Origin: Bacteroidota bacterium
Lineage (GTDB): Bacteria > Bacteroidota > Bacteroidia > JAIBAJ01
DNA length: 33,070 bases
NCBI GenBank assembly: GCA_947475205.1
Contig: CANJNG010000034.1
Span: 1 to 33,070, forward strand
Reading direction: 5' to 3'
Part shown: positions 15,592 through 25,512 of the stretch, piece after piece
Position numbering within the stretch: position 1 is the stretch's first letter
How the letters are laid out: every line of letters begins with the position of its first letter
Notes under the pieces: generated by a model
Database searches by the model: none
Told to the model about the DNA's origin: nothing
The model's input: only the letters and a program-made list of their open reading frames with translations
Program-made: the position numbers and the translations under genes

Positions 15592-18500
15592 GTTTTATCA
15601 GCAATTCGATTCCATTTCCTTGTCATTTTCGGGTGCTGTTTAAGTTTGTTGGATTTCTTACCGCTTTTTCCTTTCTTTTTTTAGGGCAAAACAGTTTTGC
15701 ACAAAACAGCTTAAGGCTAACGGCAGCGGGTCAGGCATTAAATTGCGGCGATATAGATGTGGCCGGAACGCAGATGACCCTCGAGGCAAAGGTTTTCAGC
15801 GTTAGTGGGGCTTCGGTGAATGTAATATCAAAGCATACAGCCCCTGCAAACGCCAATTATCTGCTTCGGATGGGGTCTATTGAATTAAATACCAGCTCGG
15901 GTTTCACCACTTTGGCTAGCCCCATTCCGGTATCGCCCAACCAATGCTACCATATTGCCGCCACTTATGATGGAGCTACTTTACGCTATTTTGTAAACGG
16001 TTGTGAAACGACATCGAAACCTTGGACAGGAAATTTAACCCAAAACAATTTCCAAACTTGCATTGGCAATCAGTCAGTCAGCATGATGGAACAGTTTTAT
16101 GGGTATATTGATGAAGTGCGTATTTGGAATGTGGTTCGCACCCAAGCTCAAATTGAAGCCAATATGGATGTGTTGCCCACGCCCGGACTTCAAGCAGGTT
16201 TGTTGGCCTATTACGATTTTGAATTGGGTTATAATAATGTTCAGGGCAATGCTGCCTTTAACGGCACTCCTGTAGGGGCTGTGGCCATGGTTATTAATCC
16301 CAGTTGCCCGCTCACCACTGCCTTGTTTGCCATCAATACAAACTATACCGATGTGGCTTGTGGGGTTGGAGGAGGCTCTATAACAATTTCCACAACCGGG
16401 GGAATATCGCCTTATGACTATTCCATAGATGGGGTTAGCTTTCAGGCAAACCCTATTTTTACGGGTCTCGCTGCCGGAATTTACACCGTTACGGGTCGCA
16501 GTGCAAACGGCTGTCTTCGCACTGCCACCGTTACCATCAGCGACCCCGGCCCCATTGTGATTACGCCCGTCAAAACCGATGTGGGCTGTTTTGGTGCAAA
16601 CGATGGAACAATCAACCTAACCATTGCCGGAGGTAGTCCACCGCCTTACACCATTGCTTGGACTCCAAATACATATAATGGCACTTCCTTAACTGGACTT
16701 CCTGCCGGGAACTATTCGGTTACCGTTTCCGACCCCGCCGGATGCACTCAAACGGCCAATATTACCATTACGCAACCGCCAACTTTTACAGCGGCTATTT
16801 CGGGCGTTCAGAATATTTCTTGCTTTGGTGCCAATGACGGACGAGCTACGGTTACCCCAACAGGCGGCACTTCGCCATTTACCTATCAATGGAATAATTT
16901 AGAAACTACTGCTATCGCCGTTGGTCTGCAACCCGGAAGTCGCACCGTTATTGTTCAGGATGCTAACAATTGCATTGCCTCGCCGCCTGCTATCACTATT
17001 TTAGAACCGCCAGCCCTCAGCGGAAGTATTGTGGTTACGCAAAACGCTCAATGTTTTGGCTCTGCCGACGGAGAAGCCACTTTAACCATCACCGGAGGTA
17101 CATCTCCCTACACCAATACTTGGCCAAATGGAAACACAACGCTTACCAACACGGCTTTGCCCAATGGAAATGGAACGGTAAATATCACCGATGCCAATGG
17201 ATGCACGGCTACAGCAACTTACAACGTAACCCAACCTCCCGTAGTAACTGTTACTGCTTCTTTAAATAATGATGTGAGTTGCAATGGCGGCTCCGACGGT
17301 TCGGCCACAGTCAGCCCGGTGGGCGGAGTTGGTGGTTTCACCTATGCTTGGAATAATTCTTTTAGTGGGGCAATTCCGACTAATCTTCCGGCAGGTGTTG
17401 CAACGGTTTTTGTGGCCGATGCCAATGGCTGCACCGCCAATACCACCGTTACTATTTCGGAACCTACGGCTATTTCAGCCACCGTTACTGTGGATAATCC
17501 CGCCCGATGCTTTGGGGCAAGTAATGGACAAGCTACGGCAAATCCTTTAGGCGGAACAGCACCTTATAGCTATTTATGGAGCAGCAATGAGACCATTCAA
17601 AGTGCAGTTCAACTCCCGGCCGGAGTAATTTCGGTTACGGTTACCGATAGCAAAGGATGCCCCGTTATCGCTACCGGAAACATGACTCAGCCGCCCGCGA
17701 TGTCGGTTTCGGTTTCATCCATCACCAATATTTCGTGTAATGGATTAACGGATGGTTCAGCAACAGCCAACGGAATAGGTGGAACAACGCCCTATAATTT
17801 TATTTGGGATAATAATGAAAGCCTTCAGACTGCAGTTAGCCTTGCCGCCGGAACGGGGCATTATGCCGGAATCATTGACCAAAACGGTTGCACCCAGATT
17901 TCCCCAACCTTCACCATCACCGAACCAACCATTATTCAGGTTTCGTTATTATCACAAACCGATATAACCTGTTTTGGAGCCAACGATGGAACGGCTTCGG
18001 TGAATGTTATTGGTGGCACATCGCCTTACACGTATTTATGGCCAAACGCTCAAACAACGAGTGCGGCAACAGCACTTAGCCCCGGCCTTCAAACCCTCAC
18101 CGTTACCGACAATAATCTCTGCACCCAAACGTTTGATTTTACCATTATTGAACCTGCAGTTTTAACATTTTCAGCCACTTGGGTTAGTGATATTACTTGC
18201 TTTGGAGCAAATGATGGCCAAGCCACTTCAACTCCACTTGGCGGGACTCCACCCTATTCTTATCTATGGAGCAATGCTGAAACTACGCAGAATGCGTCGG
18301 CATTGCTTCCCGGGGCAAACACGGTTACGGTTACGGATGCTAATGCTTGCGTTACGGCAACTCCTGCATCGGTAAATATTGTTGAGCCTGTTGTCTTAAC
18401 AGCTACAGTTGCCATAGTGAATAATGTGAGCTGTTTCGGCCTTTCAGATGGAAGTGCCACAGCTACTCCCGGCGGCGGCACTGCACCGTTTTCTTTTTTA

Positions 18501-19862
18501 TGGGATAATGGGGAAATAACTCAAACCGCTACTGCACTAGTTGCCGGGACACCTAACGTACTTATTACAGATGCCAATGGCTGCTTTATTACCCAATCTG
18601 TAACCATTACCGAACCAGCTTTAATAACCTTTACCACCACCGGAACTACTACTATTTGTATCGGACAAACGACTCCCTTATCCGCTATTCCCGATGTTGG
18701 GCAACCTACCCTCACTTTTAATTGGGATAATGCCTTTGTGGGTGCATCGCAAAATGTGTCACCTGTAACCACAACTTCTTATGTGGTTTCCGCAACCGAC
18801 GGCACTTGCAATTCCACCTCACAAACACTGACCGTAACCGTTAATCCTCCACTTACGCTTAATGCTTATGGCGACACTTCGTTTTGTGTAGGGGCTTATG
18901 CCACAATTGGTGCAGCAGGCAGTGGCGGTGATGGAAATCTTACTTTCAATTGGGATAATGGTTTACTGGCAACCGTGGGGCCTCATTCAGTTCTTACGGC
19001 TGCCACTACCACCTATACTGTAACCCTCACCGATGCTTGCGGAACACCTCCAGAATCCGAATCGGTTACCATTACAGTTAATCCGTATCCATCAATTAGT
19101 TTCGAGCACAACACGCTGGATAGTTGTTCGCCCCATACGGTTACATTCCGCAATACCAGTACCATTGCCCCTCAAGAAAATATTAATTACCTATGGAATT
19201 TGGGTGGTTATACCAGTAATGAACCAAGTCCGTCTTTCCCCTTTGAAATTGCTGGAAGTTATGATTTGATGCTGACCGCAACTTCAGCTTTTGGCTGTGC
19301 CGATACACTTATTGATTCCAACTTTGTAACCATTCATCCCAATCCTACAGCAATCTTCACCCCCGACCCGGCAATTACAGACCAATTCAATACCCAAATA
19401 TATATGGTGAATAATTCGGTGGGTGCATCAACCTATAATTGGAGCTTCGTGGATTCAGTTTACACAGGCCAAAATCCGGTAATTAATGTTCCCGATACAG
19501 GTGTAAATTACATTTATATGGAAGCTGTTTCGGAATTCGGCTGCATCGATACCACTGTTGGCAATGTTTATATCGAACCCATGTTTGCATTCTATGTTCC
19601 CAATGCGTTTAGTGTGAACCAAGATTATGTGAATGAAACATTTTCCCCCCGAGGTACCGGCTTTATTGAATATGAAATGCGGATAAATAGCCGCTGGGGC
19701 GAGGAAGTGTATCGAACTAAAGACATTGAAAAAGGCTGGAACGGCAAACTTGATGGCACCGGCGAAGATGTGAAACAGGATATTTACACCTATAATATTA
19801 CCCTAACATTGTATAACGGTCGTCCGAAATACTATAAAGGTAGGGTGAGTTTGTTGAGGTAA
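15588..19862 (+). CDS. SprB-repeat cell-surface adhesin with gliding-type C-terminal domain
   Basis: From ATG 15588 the protein has 1424 residues. Order: signal peptide ending in LGQNSFAQ; a LamG/concanavalin-like domain to about residue 235 (YHIAATYDGATLRYFVNG, YIDEVRIWNVVRTQAQIE); about ten SprB-type repeats of some 75-80 residues, each with CFGANDG-like start and GGTSPYTYLW-like core (CFGANDGRA, CFGASNGQA, CNGLTDGSA and so on); two Ig-like modules beginning CIGQTTPL and CVGAYATI; two PKD-like modules with FGCADT and FGCIDTT; and a C-terminal gliding-motility-associated sorting domain (FYVPNAFSVNQ, INSRWGEEVYRTKDIEKGWNGK). SprB is the mobile adhesin of Flavobacterium gliding, and type B C-terminal domains need a SprF partner, a PorP/SprF protein being encoded at 21002. 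Ligand unknown. Confidence 0.9.
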   Translation: MSFISNSIPFPCHFRVLFKFVGFLTAFSFLFLGQNSFAQNSLRLTAAGQALNCGDIDVAGTQMTLEAKVFSVSGASVNVISKHTAPANANYLLRMGSIELNTSSGFTTLASPIPVSPNQCYHIAATYDGATLRYFVNGCETTSKPWTGNLTQNNFQTCIGNQSVSMMEQFYGYIDEVRIWNVVRTQAQIEANMDVLPTPGLQAGLLAYYDFELGYNNVQGNAAFNGTPVGAVAMVINPSCPLTTALFAINTNYTDVACGVGGGSITISTTGGISPYDYSIDGVSFQANPIFTGLAAGIYTVTGRSANGCLRTATVTISDPGPIVITPVKTDVGCFGANDGTINLTIAGGSPPPYTIAWTPNTYNGTSLTGLPAGNYSVTVSDPAGCTQTANITITQPPTFTAAISGVQNISCFGANDGRATVTPTGGTSPFTYQWNNLETTAIAVGLQPGSRTVIVQDANNCIASPPAITILEPPALSGSIVVTQNAQCFGSADGEATLTITGGTSPYTNTWPNGNTTLTNTALPNGNGTVNITDANGCTATATYNVTQPPVVTVTASLNNDVSCNGGSDGSATVSPVGGVGGFTYAWNNSFSGAIPTNLPAGVATVFVADANGCTANTTVTISEPTAISATVTVDNPARCFGASNGQATANPLGGTAPYSYLWSSNETIQSAVQLPAGVISVTVTDSKGCPVIATGNMTQPPAMSVSVSSITNISCNGLTDGSATANGIGGTTPYNFIWDNNESLQTAVSLAAGTGHYAGIIDQNGCTQISPTFTITEPTIIQVSLLSQTDITCFGANDGTASVNVIGGTSPYTYLWPNAQTTSAATALSPGLQTLTVTDNNLCTQTFDFTIIEPAVLTFSATWVSDITCFGANDGQATSTPLGGTPPYSYLWSNAETTQNASALLPGANTVTVTDANACVTATPASVNIVEPVVLTATVAIVNNVSCFGLSDGSATATPGGGTAPFSFLWDNGEITQTATALVAGTPNVLITDANGCFITQSVTITEPALITFTTTGTTTICIGQTTPLSAIPDVGQPTLTFNWDNAFVGASQNVSPVTTTSYVVSATDGTCNSTSQTLTVTVNPPLTLNAYGDTSFCVGAYATIGAAGSGGDGNLTFNWDNGLLATVGPHSVLTAATTTYTVTLTDACGTPPESESVTITVNPYPSISFEHNTLDSCSPHTVTFRNTSTIAPQENINYLWNLGGYTSNEPSPSFPFEIAGSYDLMLTATSAFGCADTLIDSNFVTIHPNPTAIFTPDPAITDQFNTQIYMVNNSVGASTYNWSFVDSVYTGQNPVINVPDTGVNYIYMEAVSEFGCIDTTVGNVYIEPMFAFYVPNAFSVNQDYVNETFSPRGTGFIEYEMRINSRWGEEVYRTKDIEKGWNGKLDGTGEDVKQDIYTYNITLTLYNGRPKYYKGRVSLLR

Positions 19863-20089
19863 TCATATGATTTCCTAGTATTTTAAATTGATATTTATAA
19901 AGGATTTATATTTGGTTTTACAAAGTGCTATTACTTTTTGTTTATTTTGAGAATCTGATTATAACACAAAATTTATTCATAACAAAATCTATCAGGGCTA
20001 ATCTGTACTTTATAGAATTGTGATTTAGAGATAATGGGAATGTCGCCTTCTTAAATTTAAGCAATTATTTCTTTAGGCATAAGAAATAT

Positions 20090-20097
20090 TACATTTG
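20090..20097 (+). promoter_or_regulatory. -7 promoter box of plsC-like gene
   Basis: TACATTTG matches TAnnTTTG and ends 7 nt before the ATG at 20105. The 242-bp gap 19863-20104 is AT-rich; I saw no gene in it and no clear terminator for the adhesin. Confidence 0.55.
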
Positions 20098-20104
20098 TCA
20101 AAGA

Positions 20105-20890
20105 ATGAATACACTGAAAAAAATCCTTCGGCTTCTTTATACTGCTTGGGCACTGTTTCTGTTTATTCTTTTTGTTCTAACGTGCTATTTCTATGCAGTT
20201 TTTAAATATTGGCAGAAGGGTAAACGTGCTTTTTTTGAGCTTTTTGAGTTGTATCAATGGTGGAGCAATACTTGGATGAAACTCACCCGAATGAAACTCG
20301 AGGTAGAAGGCAGTGAATATTTTAATTTACGAAAAGATTATATAATGGTGGGAAACCATTCATCATCGCTTGATATTTTTGCGATGGCATCCAGTGTTCC
20401 AATCCCATTCAAAGCATTAGCTAAAAAGGAACTACAAGATGTGCCTGTAATGGGTTTTTTGTTCAAAACCGGTTGCATTCATGTGGACAGAAACAATCCC
20501 GAAAGCCGTCGCAAAAGCATTGAAGAAGTAAAAGTAGAATTAGCTTTGGGTTACTCTATATTAATTATGCCCGAAGGAACTCGAAACAAAACTTCCAAGC
20601 CATTAGGCGAATTTAAAGATGGTGCTTTTCGGATTGCAATCGAAACGCAAACTCCAATACTCCCCTTTGTAATCTTAAATGTACGAATGCTGATGCCTTA
20701 CCCTTTGAATATTATCCAGGGGCCGGGGACAATTCGGGTAAAATATCTACCTCCAGTTGATGTAATTGGATTAACCGATGAAGATATTCCCAATTTGAAG
20801 CAAAATATTTACGCTATGATTGAGAAAATTCTGCTGAAAGAAGACCCATTCTTTCAAAATTCAAAAAATATTTTGCAGTCAGCACAATAA
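20105..20890 (+). CDS. Lysophospholipid acyltransferase, PlsC family
   Basis: A 261-residue membrane-associated enzyme that transfers an acyl chain to 1-acyl-glycerol-3-phosphate in phospholipid synthesis, or to a related lysolipid. An N-terminal hydrophobic segment (YTAWALFLFILFVLTCYFYAVF) anchors it. The HX4D catalytic motif is VGNHSSSLDIFAM (H85, D90), the substrate block FKTGCIHVDRNNPESRRKS follows, and PEGTRN (residue 156) is the conserved acceptor-binding motif. It is inserted between the adhesin and the PorP/SprF gene on the same strand, but has its own promoter box. Family assignment is firm; whether it is the essential PlsC or a paralogue cannot be told. Confidence 0.93.
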   Translation: MNTLKKILRLLYTAWALFLFILFVLTCYFYAVFKYWQKGKRAFFELFELYQWWSNTWMKLTRMKLEVEGSEYFNLRKDYIMVGNHSSSLDIFAMASSVPIPFKALAKKELQDVPVMGFLFKTGCIHVDRNNPESRRKSIEEVKVELALGYSILIMPEGTRNKTSKPLGEFKDGAFRIAIETQTPILPFVILNVRMLMPYPLNIIQGPGTIRVKYLPPVDVIGLTDEDIPNLKQNIYAMIEKILLKEDPFFQNSKNILQSAQ

Positions 20891-21001
20891 ATTTTTCAAT
20901 TCTGCGTATTTATTAAAAACACAATCAAAAAATAGTTTTCATTTATGTCAATAAAAATTACTAATATTGCGGATTCATACCCTGAAACTATCATAGTAAA
21001 T

Positions 21002-21967
21002 ATGAAGAAAAACATACTTATTCTTTTGGCAATTTTTAGTATTGCCATTTCTGATGTTATAGCTCAAGATCCACAATTTACTCAGTTCTACGCCAATCCT
21101 TTATACCTGAACCCGGCTTTTGCAGGAGCTGCTCGATGCCCCAGATTGATTATGAATTACCGTAATCAGTGGCCTGCAATTTCAGGTACTTTTGTAACCT
21201 ATAATGCTTCGTATGATCAGTATGTTGATGGAATGCATGGTGGTTTGGGTATTCAAGTGATGAACGACAGAGCAGGTGAAGGAACATTAAATACCATTTC
21301 CGCAAATTTAATGTATTCATATCGTTTAGATATTACGCGTAAATTTTCGGTAAATGCAGCCTTACAAGCAGGTTTCACACAAAAAAGAATTGATTTCTCT
21401 AAACTAACTTTTGGCGACCAAATTGACCCACGTTATGGTTTTATTTATGAAACAAAAGAGCAACGTTTTGGCCCAACCCGCAGTTTTCCCGACTTTGCTG
21501 CTGGTTTAGTAGCGTATAGCGAACGCATTTTTGTTGGATTCGCTGCCCATCACATTACTCAACCCCGTGAAGGCTTTATCAGCACAGCCAAATTGCCAAT
21601 GAAAATAACGGCTCACGGAGGTGTTAGCATCCTTTTCGATCGCCGAAGAAAAGACTACGGTTCCTTCTCTCCAAACATACTTTATCAGCAACAACAAAAT
21701 TTTCAGCAACTTAATTATGGTTTCTACGTTTCAAGGGGGCCTTTTGTAGGTGGATTATGGTTCAGACAAAACTTTTATAACGCAGATTCATTCATAGCTT
21801 TGATAGGACTTTCGATGCCAACTTGGAAATTTGGATACAGTTATGATGTAACTGTATCTAAGCTTAGCAATCAAACAGCCGGTTCTCACGAGTTGTCTTT
21901 CCAACTCCAATTTGAGTGCCGCCCCAAAAAGAAAAAATTCCGTGCAATTAGTTGCCCCTCTTTTTAG
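21002..21967 (+). CDS. PorP/SprF-family type IX secretion membrane protein
   Basis: ATG 21002 gives 321 residues with signal peptide MKKNILILLAIFSIAISDVIAQ; the ORF-track start adds 19 residues before it and is rejected. The mature start DPQFTQFYANPLYLNPAFAG is the hallmark of the PorP/SprF family, beta-barrel outer-membrane proteins that take part in T9SS and hold type B substrates such as SprB. Later segments (LIMNYRNQWPAI, YDQYVDGMHGGLGIQVMND, TISANLMYSYRL) are also typical. The family contains several paralogues per genome, so the exact substrate is inferred from the SprB-like adhesin upstream. GldJ follows 30 bp downstream, suggesting one transcript. Confidence 0.92.
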   Translation: MKKNILILLAIFSIAISDVIAQDPQFTQFYANPLYLNPAFAGAARCPRLIMNYRNQWPAISGTFVTYNASYDQYVDGMHGGLGIQVMNDRAGEGTLNTISANLMYSYRLDITRKFSVNAALQAGFTQKRIDFSKLTFGDQIDPRYGFIYETKEQRFGPTRSFPDFAAGLVAYSERIFVGFAAHHITQPREGFISTAKLPMKITAHGGVSILFDRRRKDYGSFSPNILYQQQQNFQQLNYGFYVSRGPFVGGLWFRQNFYNADSFIALIGLSMPTWKFGYSYDVTVSKLSNQTAGSHELSFQLQFECRPKKKKFRAISCPSF

Positions 21968-21997
21968 TTAAATATCTTAATTCTAAAAACAAAAACA

Positions 21998-23464
21998 ATG
22001 AACAGCATTGTAAAATCAACAGCCAAATATGTGGCTATAGCATCTGTAGTAGGTTTGTCTGCGTGTAGCAAACAAAAATCGCCTACAACCGGATGGGCAT
22101 ACAACGACAGTAAAAATGGTGGTTTTGAGTCACCAGAATATGGCAACCAAGAAACTGGGCCAGGATTAGTATTTATTGAAGGTGGTACTTTTACAATGGG
22201 ACGTGTTGAGCAAGATGTCCGCTACGATTGGGATAATATCCCACGCCGTGTAACTGTTTCATCTTTTTACATGGACGAATGTGAAGTGCGTAATGAGGAT
22301 TATCGCGAATATTTATACTGGATTACCCGTGTATTCGGTGCAGATTATCCCGAGGTTTACAAACGTGCTTTGCCCGATACCTTGGTTTGGAGAGATAAAT
22401 TATCGTATAACGAACCTTTGATTGAGTTGTATTTCCGTCATCCGGCTTACAAAGATTATCCAGTTGTGGGTATTGATTGGTTGAAAGCCAACGACTTTTG
22501 TGCTTGGAGAACCGACCGTGTAAACGAAAGTATCTTAATACGTGAAGGGATTTTGAGGGTGAACTCAAACCAAGTAAACGAGGACAACTTTAACACCGAT
22601 TCCTATTTGGCCGGACAGTATGAAGGTTTGGTAAAAACTGACTTAGTGGATTTAGATCCAAACAAAGACACCCGTAAAGTGAAGGTTGAAGATGGTATAT
22701 TTTTACCCCGCTATCGCCTTCCCACAGAATCTGAATGGGAATTTGCTGCCCTTGGTTTGATAGGAAATACAGTTTTTGAACGGGTAACTGAACGCCGTCT
22801 GTATCCTTGGAATGGTCATACTATTCGTAACAGTGATGAAAAATTTATTGGCGAAATGCGTGCTAACTTTAAACGTGGACGTGGTGATAATATGGGTACT
22901 GCTGGAGCTTTAAATGACCATGCCGATATCACTGCTCCTGTTTATGACTACTGGCCTAACGACTACGGTTTATACTGTATGGCAGGTAACGTAGCTGAAT
23001 GGGTAATGGATGTGTATCGTCCACTTTCTATGGAAGATAACACTGACTTCCGTTCGTTCCGTGGTAACAAATATCAAACTCAACTTAGAGGTGAAGAAGG
23101 TGAAATTGCAGAAAAGGATAGTTTGGGTCGCGTAATTTTGCGTGAAGTAACCGAAGAAGAAAACGTTGATCGCCGCAACTATCGTAAATCTGATAACATT
23201 AACTTCTTGGATGGAGATTTAGAAAGTTCTATTGAGTATGGAAATGAAGAGGCCAAAGACCCGGCTCGTAAAGATAAATTAATGTATGATTTTGGCATTA
23301 CATCACTAGTTAATGACAAAGCACGGGTTTACAAAGGTGGTTCATGGAAAGACCGGGCATATTGGATGGTTCCCGGCACACGCCGCTTCTTAGAGGAAAC
23401 ACAAGAAACAGATTTTATCGGTTTCCGTTGTGCAATGGCTCGTGTAGGTTCGCCTCAACAATAA
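21998..23464 (+). CDS. gldJ: Gliding motility/T9SS lipoprotein GldJ
   Basis: A 488-residue lipoprotein: signal peptide with lipobox LSAC (C23), then TGWAYNDSKNGGFE and a formylglycine-generating-enzyme-like (sulfatase-modifying factor) fold with GPGLVFIEGGTFTMG, NIPRRVTVSSFYMDECEVRN, YRLPTESEWEFAA, MAGNVAEWVMDVYRP and YKGGSWKDRAYWM, the closing FIGFRCAMA. These segments fit GldJ, which stabilises the T9SS motor protein GldK and is needed for secretion and gliding; the paralogue GldK is less likely given the TGWxYND opening. It is 30 bp after the PorP/SprF gene and ends before a strong terminator. In related genomes gldJ often neighbours murF, and here murF follows recR. Confidence 0.88.
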   Translation: MNSIVKSTAKYVAIASVVGLSACSKQKSPTTGWAYNDSKNGGFESPEYGNQETGPGLVFIEGGTFTMGRVEQDVRYDWDNIPRRVTVSSFYMDECEVRNEDYREYLYWITRVFGADYPEVYKRALPDTLVWRDKLSYNEPLIELYFRHPAYKDYPVVGIDWLKANDFCAWRTDRVNESILIREGILRVNSNQVNEDNFNTDSYLAGQYEGLVKTDLVDLDPNKDTRKVKVEDGIFLPRYRLPTESEWEFAALGLIGNTVFERVTERRLYPWNGHTIRNSDEKFIGEMRANFKRGRGDNMGTAGALNDHADITAPVYDYWPNDYGLYCMAGNVAEWVMDVYRPLSMEDNTDFRSFRGNKYQTQLRGEEGEIAEKDSLGRVILREVTEEENVDRRNYRKSDNINFLDGDLESSIEYGNEEAKDPARKDKLMYDFGITSLVNDKARVYKGGSWKDRAYWMVPGTRRFLEETQETDFIGFRCAMARVGSPQQ

Positions 23465-23478
23465 TATTTGTTTCAAAT

Positions 23479-23514
23479 AAACAAGAAAGCCCCGACATCG
23501 GGGCTTTCTTGTTT
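23479..23514. terminator. Strong palindromic terminator after gldJ
   Basis: Arms AAACAAGAAAGCCCCGA and TCGGGGCTTTCTTGTTT are perfectly complementary over 17 bp around CA. The A-rich and T-rich outer arms allow termination in both directions. It ends the plsC/porP/gldJ transcript. Confidence 0.9.
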
Positions 23515-23579
23515 AAGATAGTTTTATTATTTGTATTAGATTTTTGGGGAATTATTGCACCGAACTAAATAAACTCAAC

Positions 23580-23587
23580 TAATTTCG
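23580..23587 (+). promoter_or_regulatory. -7-like box of recR-murF
   Basis: TAATTTCG (one C for T) ends 5 nt before the GTG at 23593. The same octamer with a 4-nt gap precedes the gene at 28158, which supports its use as a promoter variant. Confidence 0.4.
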
Positions 23588-23592
23588 CCTTT

Positions 23593-24210
23593 GTGAATTT
23601 CTCCTCTAAAATTGTAGAGCAAGCTGTTGATGAATTTGCCAAATTACCAGGAGTTGGCCGAAAAACAGCTTTTCGCTTTGTCGTTCATTTGCTCAAAAAA
23701 GACCGTAGTGAGCTTTCGGCCTTTGCTCATTCTTTATTGAAACTAAAGGAAGAGACACGAGAATGCAAACTCTGCCACAATATAACCGAAACAGACATTT
23801 GTAGTATATGTGCATCGCCCCGCCGTGATAGGAAAACGCTGATGGTGGTGGAAGATATTCGGGATATGTTGGCCATAGAAAGCACTGAACAATTTACCGG
23901 TTTGTATCACCTTTTAGGTGGAGTAATTTCTCCAATTGACGGTATTGGCCCGTCTGACATCACTGCACAACATTTAATGCAACGTGTGCAAGAAGAGGGC
24001 TTCTCTGAATTAATAATGGCTTTACGCACAACTATTGAAGGTGATACGACAAACTTTTATCTTTACAAAAAACTCCGCCGCCCCGGACTCAAAATTACCA
24101 CAATTGCACGAGGAGTTGCCATTGGTGGTGAACTGGAATATGCTGATGAAATTACGCTTGGCCGCTCAATTTTACATCGACTGGAGTATGAGAATACATT
24201 AACAAAGTAA
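23593..24210 (+). CDS. recR: Recombination mediator RecR
   Basis: A 205-residue protein with GTG start; the MNFSSK opening matches other Bacteroidota RecR. RecR works with RecO (and RecF) to load RecA on SSB-coated DNA. In order: N-terminal helix-hairpin-helix KLPGVGRKTAFRFV, a C4 zinc finger CKLCHNITETDICSIC (C58, C61, C70, C73), then the Toprim domain TLMVVEDIRDMLAIE and YHLLGGVISPIDGIGPSDI, and the Walker-B-like C-terminal region TTIARGVAIGGELEYADEITL. Complete and of normal length. It lies 6 bp before murF, so the two are co-transcribed, downstream of the gldJ terminator. Confidence 0.96.
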   Translation: MNFSSKIVEQAVDEFAKLPGVGRKTAFRFVVHLLKKDRSELSAFAHSLLKLKEETRECKLCHNITETDICSICASPRRDRKTLMVVEDIRDMLAIESTEQFTGLYHLLGGVISPIDGIGPSDITAQHLMQRVQEEGFSELIMALRTTIEGDTTNFYLYKKLRRPGLKITTIARGVAIGGELEYADEITLGRSILHRLEYENTLTK

Positions 24211-24216
24211 GATTTA

Positions 24217-25512
24217 ATGAATTCATCCCATATATATACCCTCTTCCTCGCCTCCATAGGCGTTTGCACCGATACCCGTAAAATAACTCCCGGCTCCATC
24301 TTCTTTGCCCTTAAAGGCGATAATTTCAACGGCAATGCCTTTGCTGCCAAAGCCATTGAACAAGGATGTAGTTATGCCGTTATTGATGAACCCGAATTTG
24401 CCAAGGGCGATAATTATATAGTAGTGGAAGATGTTTTAACAGCCCTTCAAAACCTAGCCACAGAGCATCGCCGGGCATTGAAAACACCCATTATCGGCGT
24501 AACAGGCTCAAACGGTAAAACCACTACTAAGGAATTGCTTCGCAGTGTACTTTCTCAAAAACTCGAAACGTATGCCACCATCGGAAATCTGAATAACCAG
24601 ATTGGTGTGCCATTAACGCTATTAGGACTAACACCGAAACATCAAATCGCCATTATTGAAATGGGGGCCAGCAAACCCGGCGACATTAAAGAATTAGCGG
24701 ACATTGCCGAGCCCGATTTCGGTCTTATAACCAGCATTGGGAAGGCTCACCTCGAAGGCATGGGCGGAATAGATGGCGTTGTCAAAACCAAAGGCGAACT
24801 TTTTGATTTTATAAGGAACAATAAGGGGGGCGTGTTTGTGGATAGTTCAAATGATATGCTAAAAACCGTCTTAGCCGGAATCGACAGAATTGTAACTTAT
24901 GGAGAATCGGAACAGTCAAATTATATTGGAGAAATTACTGCTTCTGAACCGTTTTTAAGCATTAAATGGAGAAGCAGCTATTCACCTCAGTGGCACACAG
25001 CCGAAAGCAACCTCACTGGAGATTACAACTTCTCCAATATTATGAGTGCCGTTGCTGTTGGAAACCATTTTGGGCTATCACCTCAGGAAATTGCTGCCGG
25101 AATAGCCGCCTACACACCCGACAATAACCGAGCACAGTTTGTTAAAAAGGGAACAAATACTTTAATTCTCGATGCCTACAATGCCAATCCTACGAGTATG
25201 GAAGCCAGCATCCGAAACTTCTACCAGCAGGATTTTCCCAATAAAACCCTTGTGCTTGGCGAAATGATGGAGTTGGGTAGTTTTTCAGATACTGAACACC
25301 GGCATATACTTGCGTTGGTACAAAGTCTGGGATTTACCTATGTTCATTTTGTGGGAAATCAATTCTATTCTTTAAAAAACGGCACCTTTCATTTTTGGGA
25401 AAATGCATCGCTACTGGCCGATTACTTTAAAGAGAATAAACCACAAAACAGCACCATTCTTTTTAAAGGTTCTCGAAAGAACAGGTTGGAATCCGTAGCG
25501 GAAGTAATTTGA
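24217..25512 (+). CDS. murF: UDP-MurNAc-tripeptide--D-Ala-D-Ala ligase MurF
   Basis: A 431-residue cytosolic ligase that adds D-Ala-D-Ala to UDP-MurNAc-tripeptide with ATP, completing the peptidoglycan pentapeptide precursor. N-terminal domain: GVCTDTRKITPGSIFFALKGDNFNG. ATP site: GVTGSNGKTTTKE (from residue 94). Central domain: GNLNNQIGVPLTLL, IIEMGASKPGDI and TSIGKAHLEGMGG. C-terminal domain: DYNFSNIMSAVAVG, FVKKGTNTLILDAYNANPTSMEAS and LVLGEMMELG. All hallmark segments are present. It follows recR by 6 bp. Its substrate D-Ala-D-Ala would come from the double Ddl at 10266. Confidence 0.96.
   Translation: MNSSHIYTLFLASIGVCTDTRKITPGSIFFALKGDNFNGNAFAAKAIEQGCSYAVIDEPEFAKGDNYIVVEDVLTALQNLATEHRRALKTPIIGVTGSNGKTTTKELLRSVLSQKLETYATIGNLNNQIGVPLTLLGLTPKHQIAIIEMGASKPGDIKELADIAEPDFGLITSIGKAHLEGMGGIDGVVKTKGELFDFIRNNKGGVFVDSSNDMLKTVLAGIDRIVTYGESEQSNYIGEITASEPFLSIKWRSSYSPQWHTAESNLTGDYNFSNIMSAVAVGNHFGLSPQEIAAGIAAYTPDNNRAQFVKKGTNTLILDAYNANPTSMEASIRNFYQQDFPNKTLVLGEMMELGSFSDTEHRHILALVQSLGFTYVHFVGNQFYSLKNGTFHFWENASLLADYFKENKPQNSTILFKGSRKNRLESVAEVI

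Noticed and set aside
16689-18772. Several ORFs of 60-100 codons inside the adhesin gene on both strands
   Set aside because: They overlap the repeat-rich adhesin frame, lack starts with any signal, and mirror its repetitive DNA.
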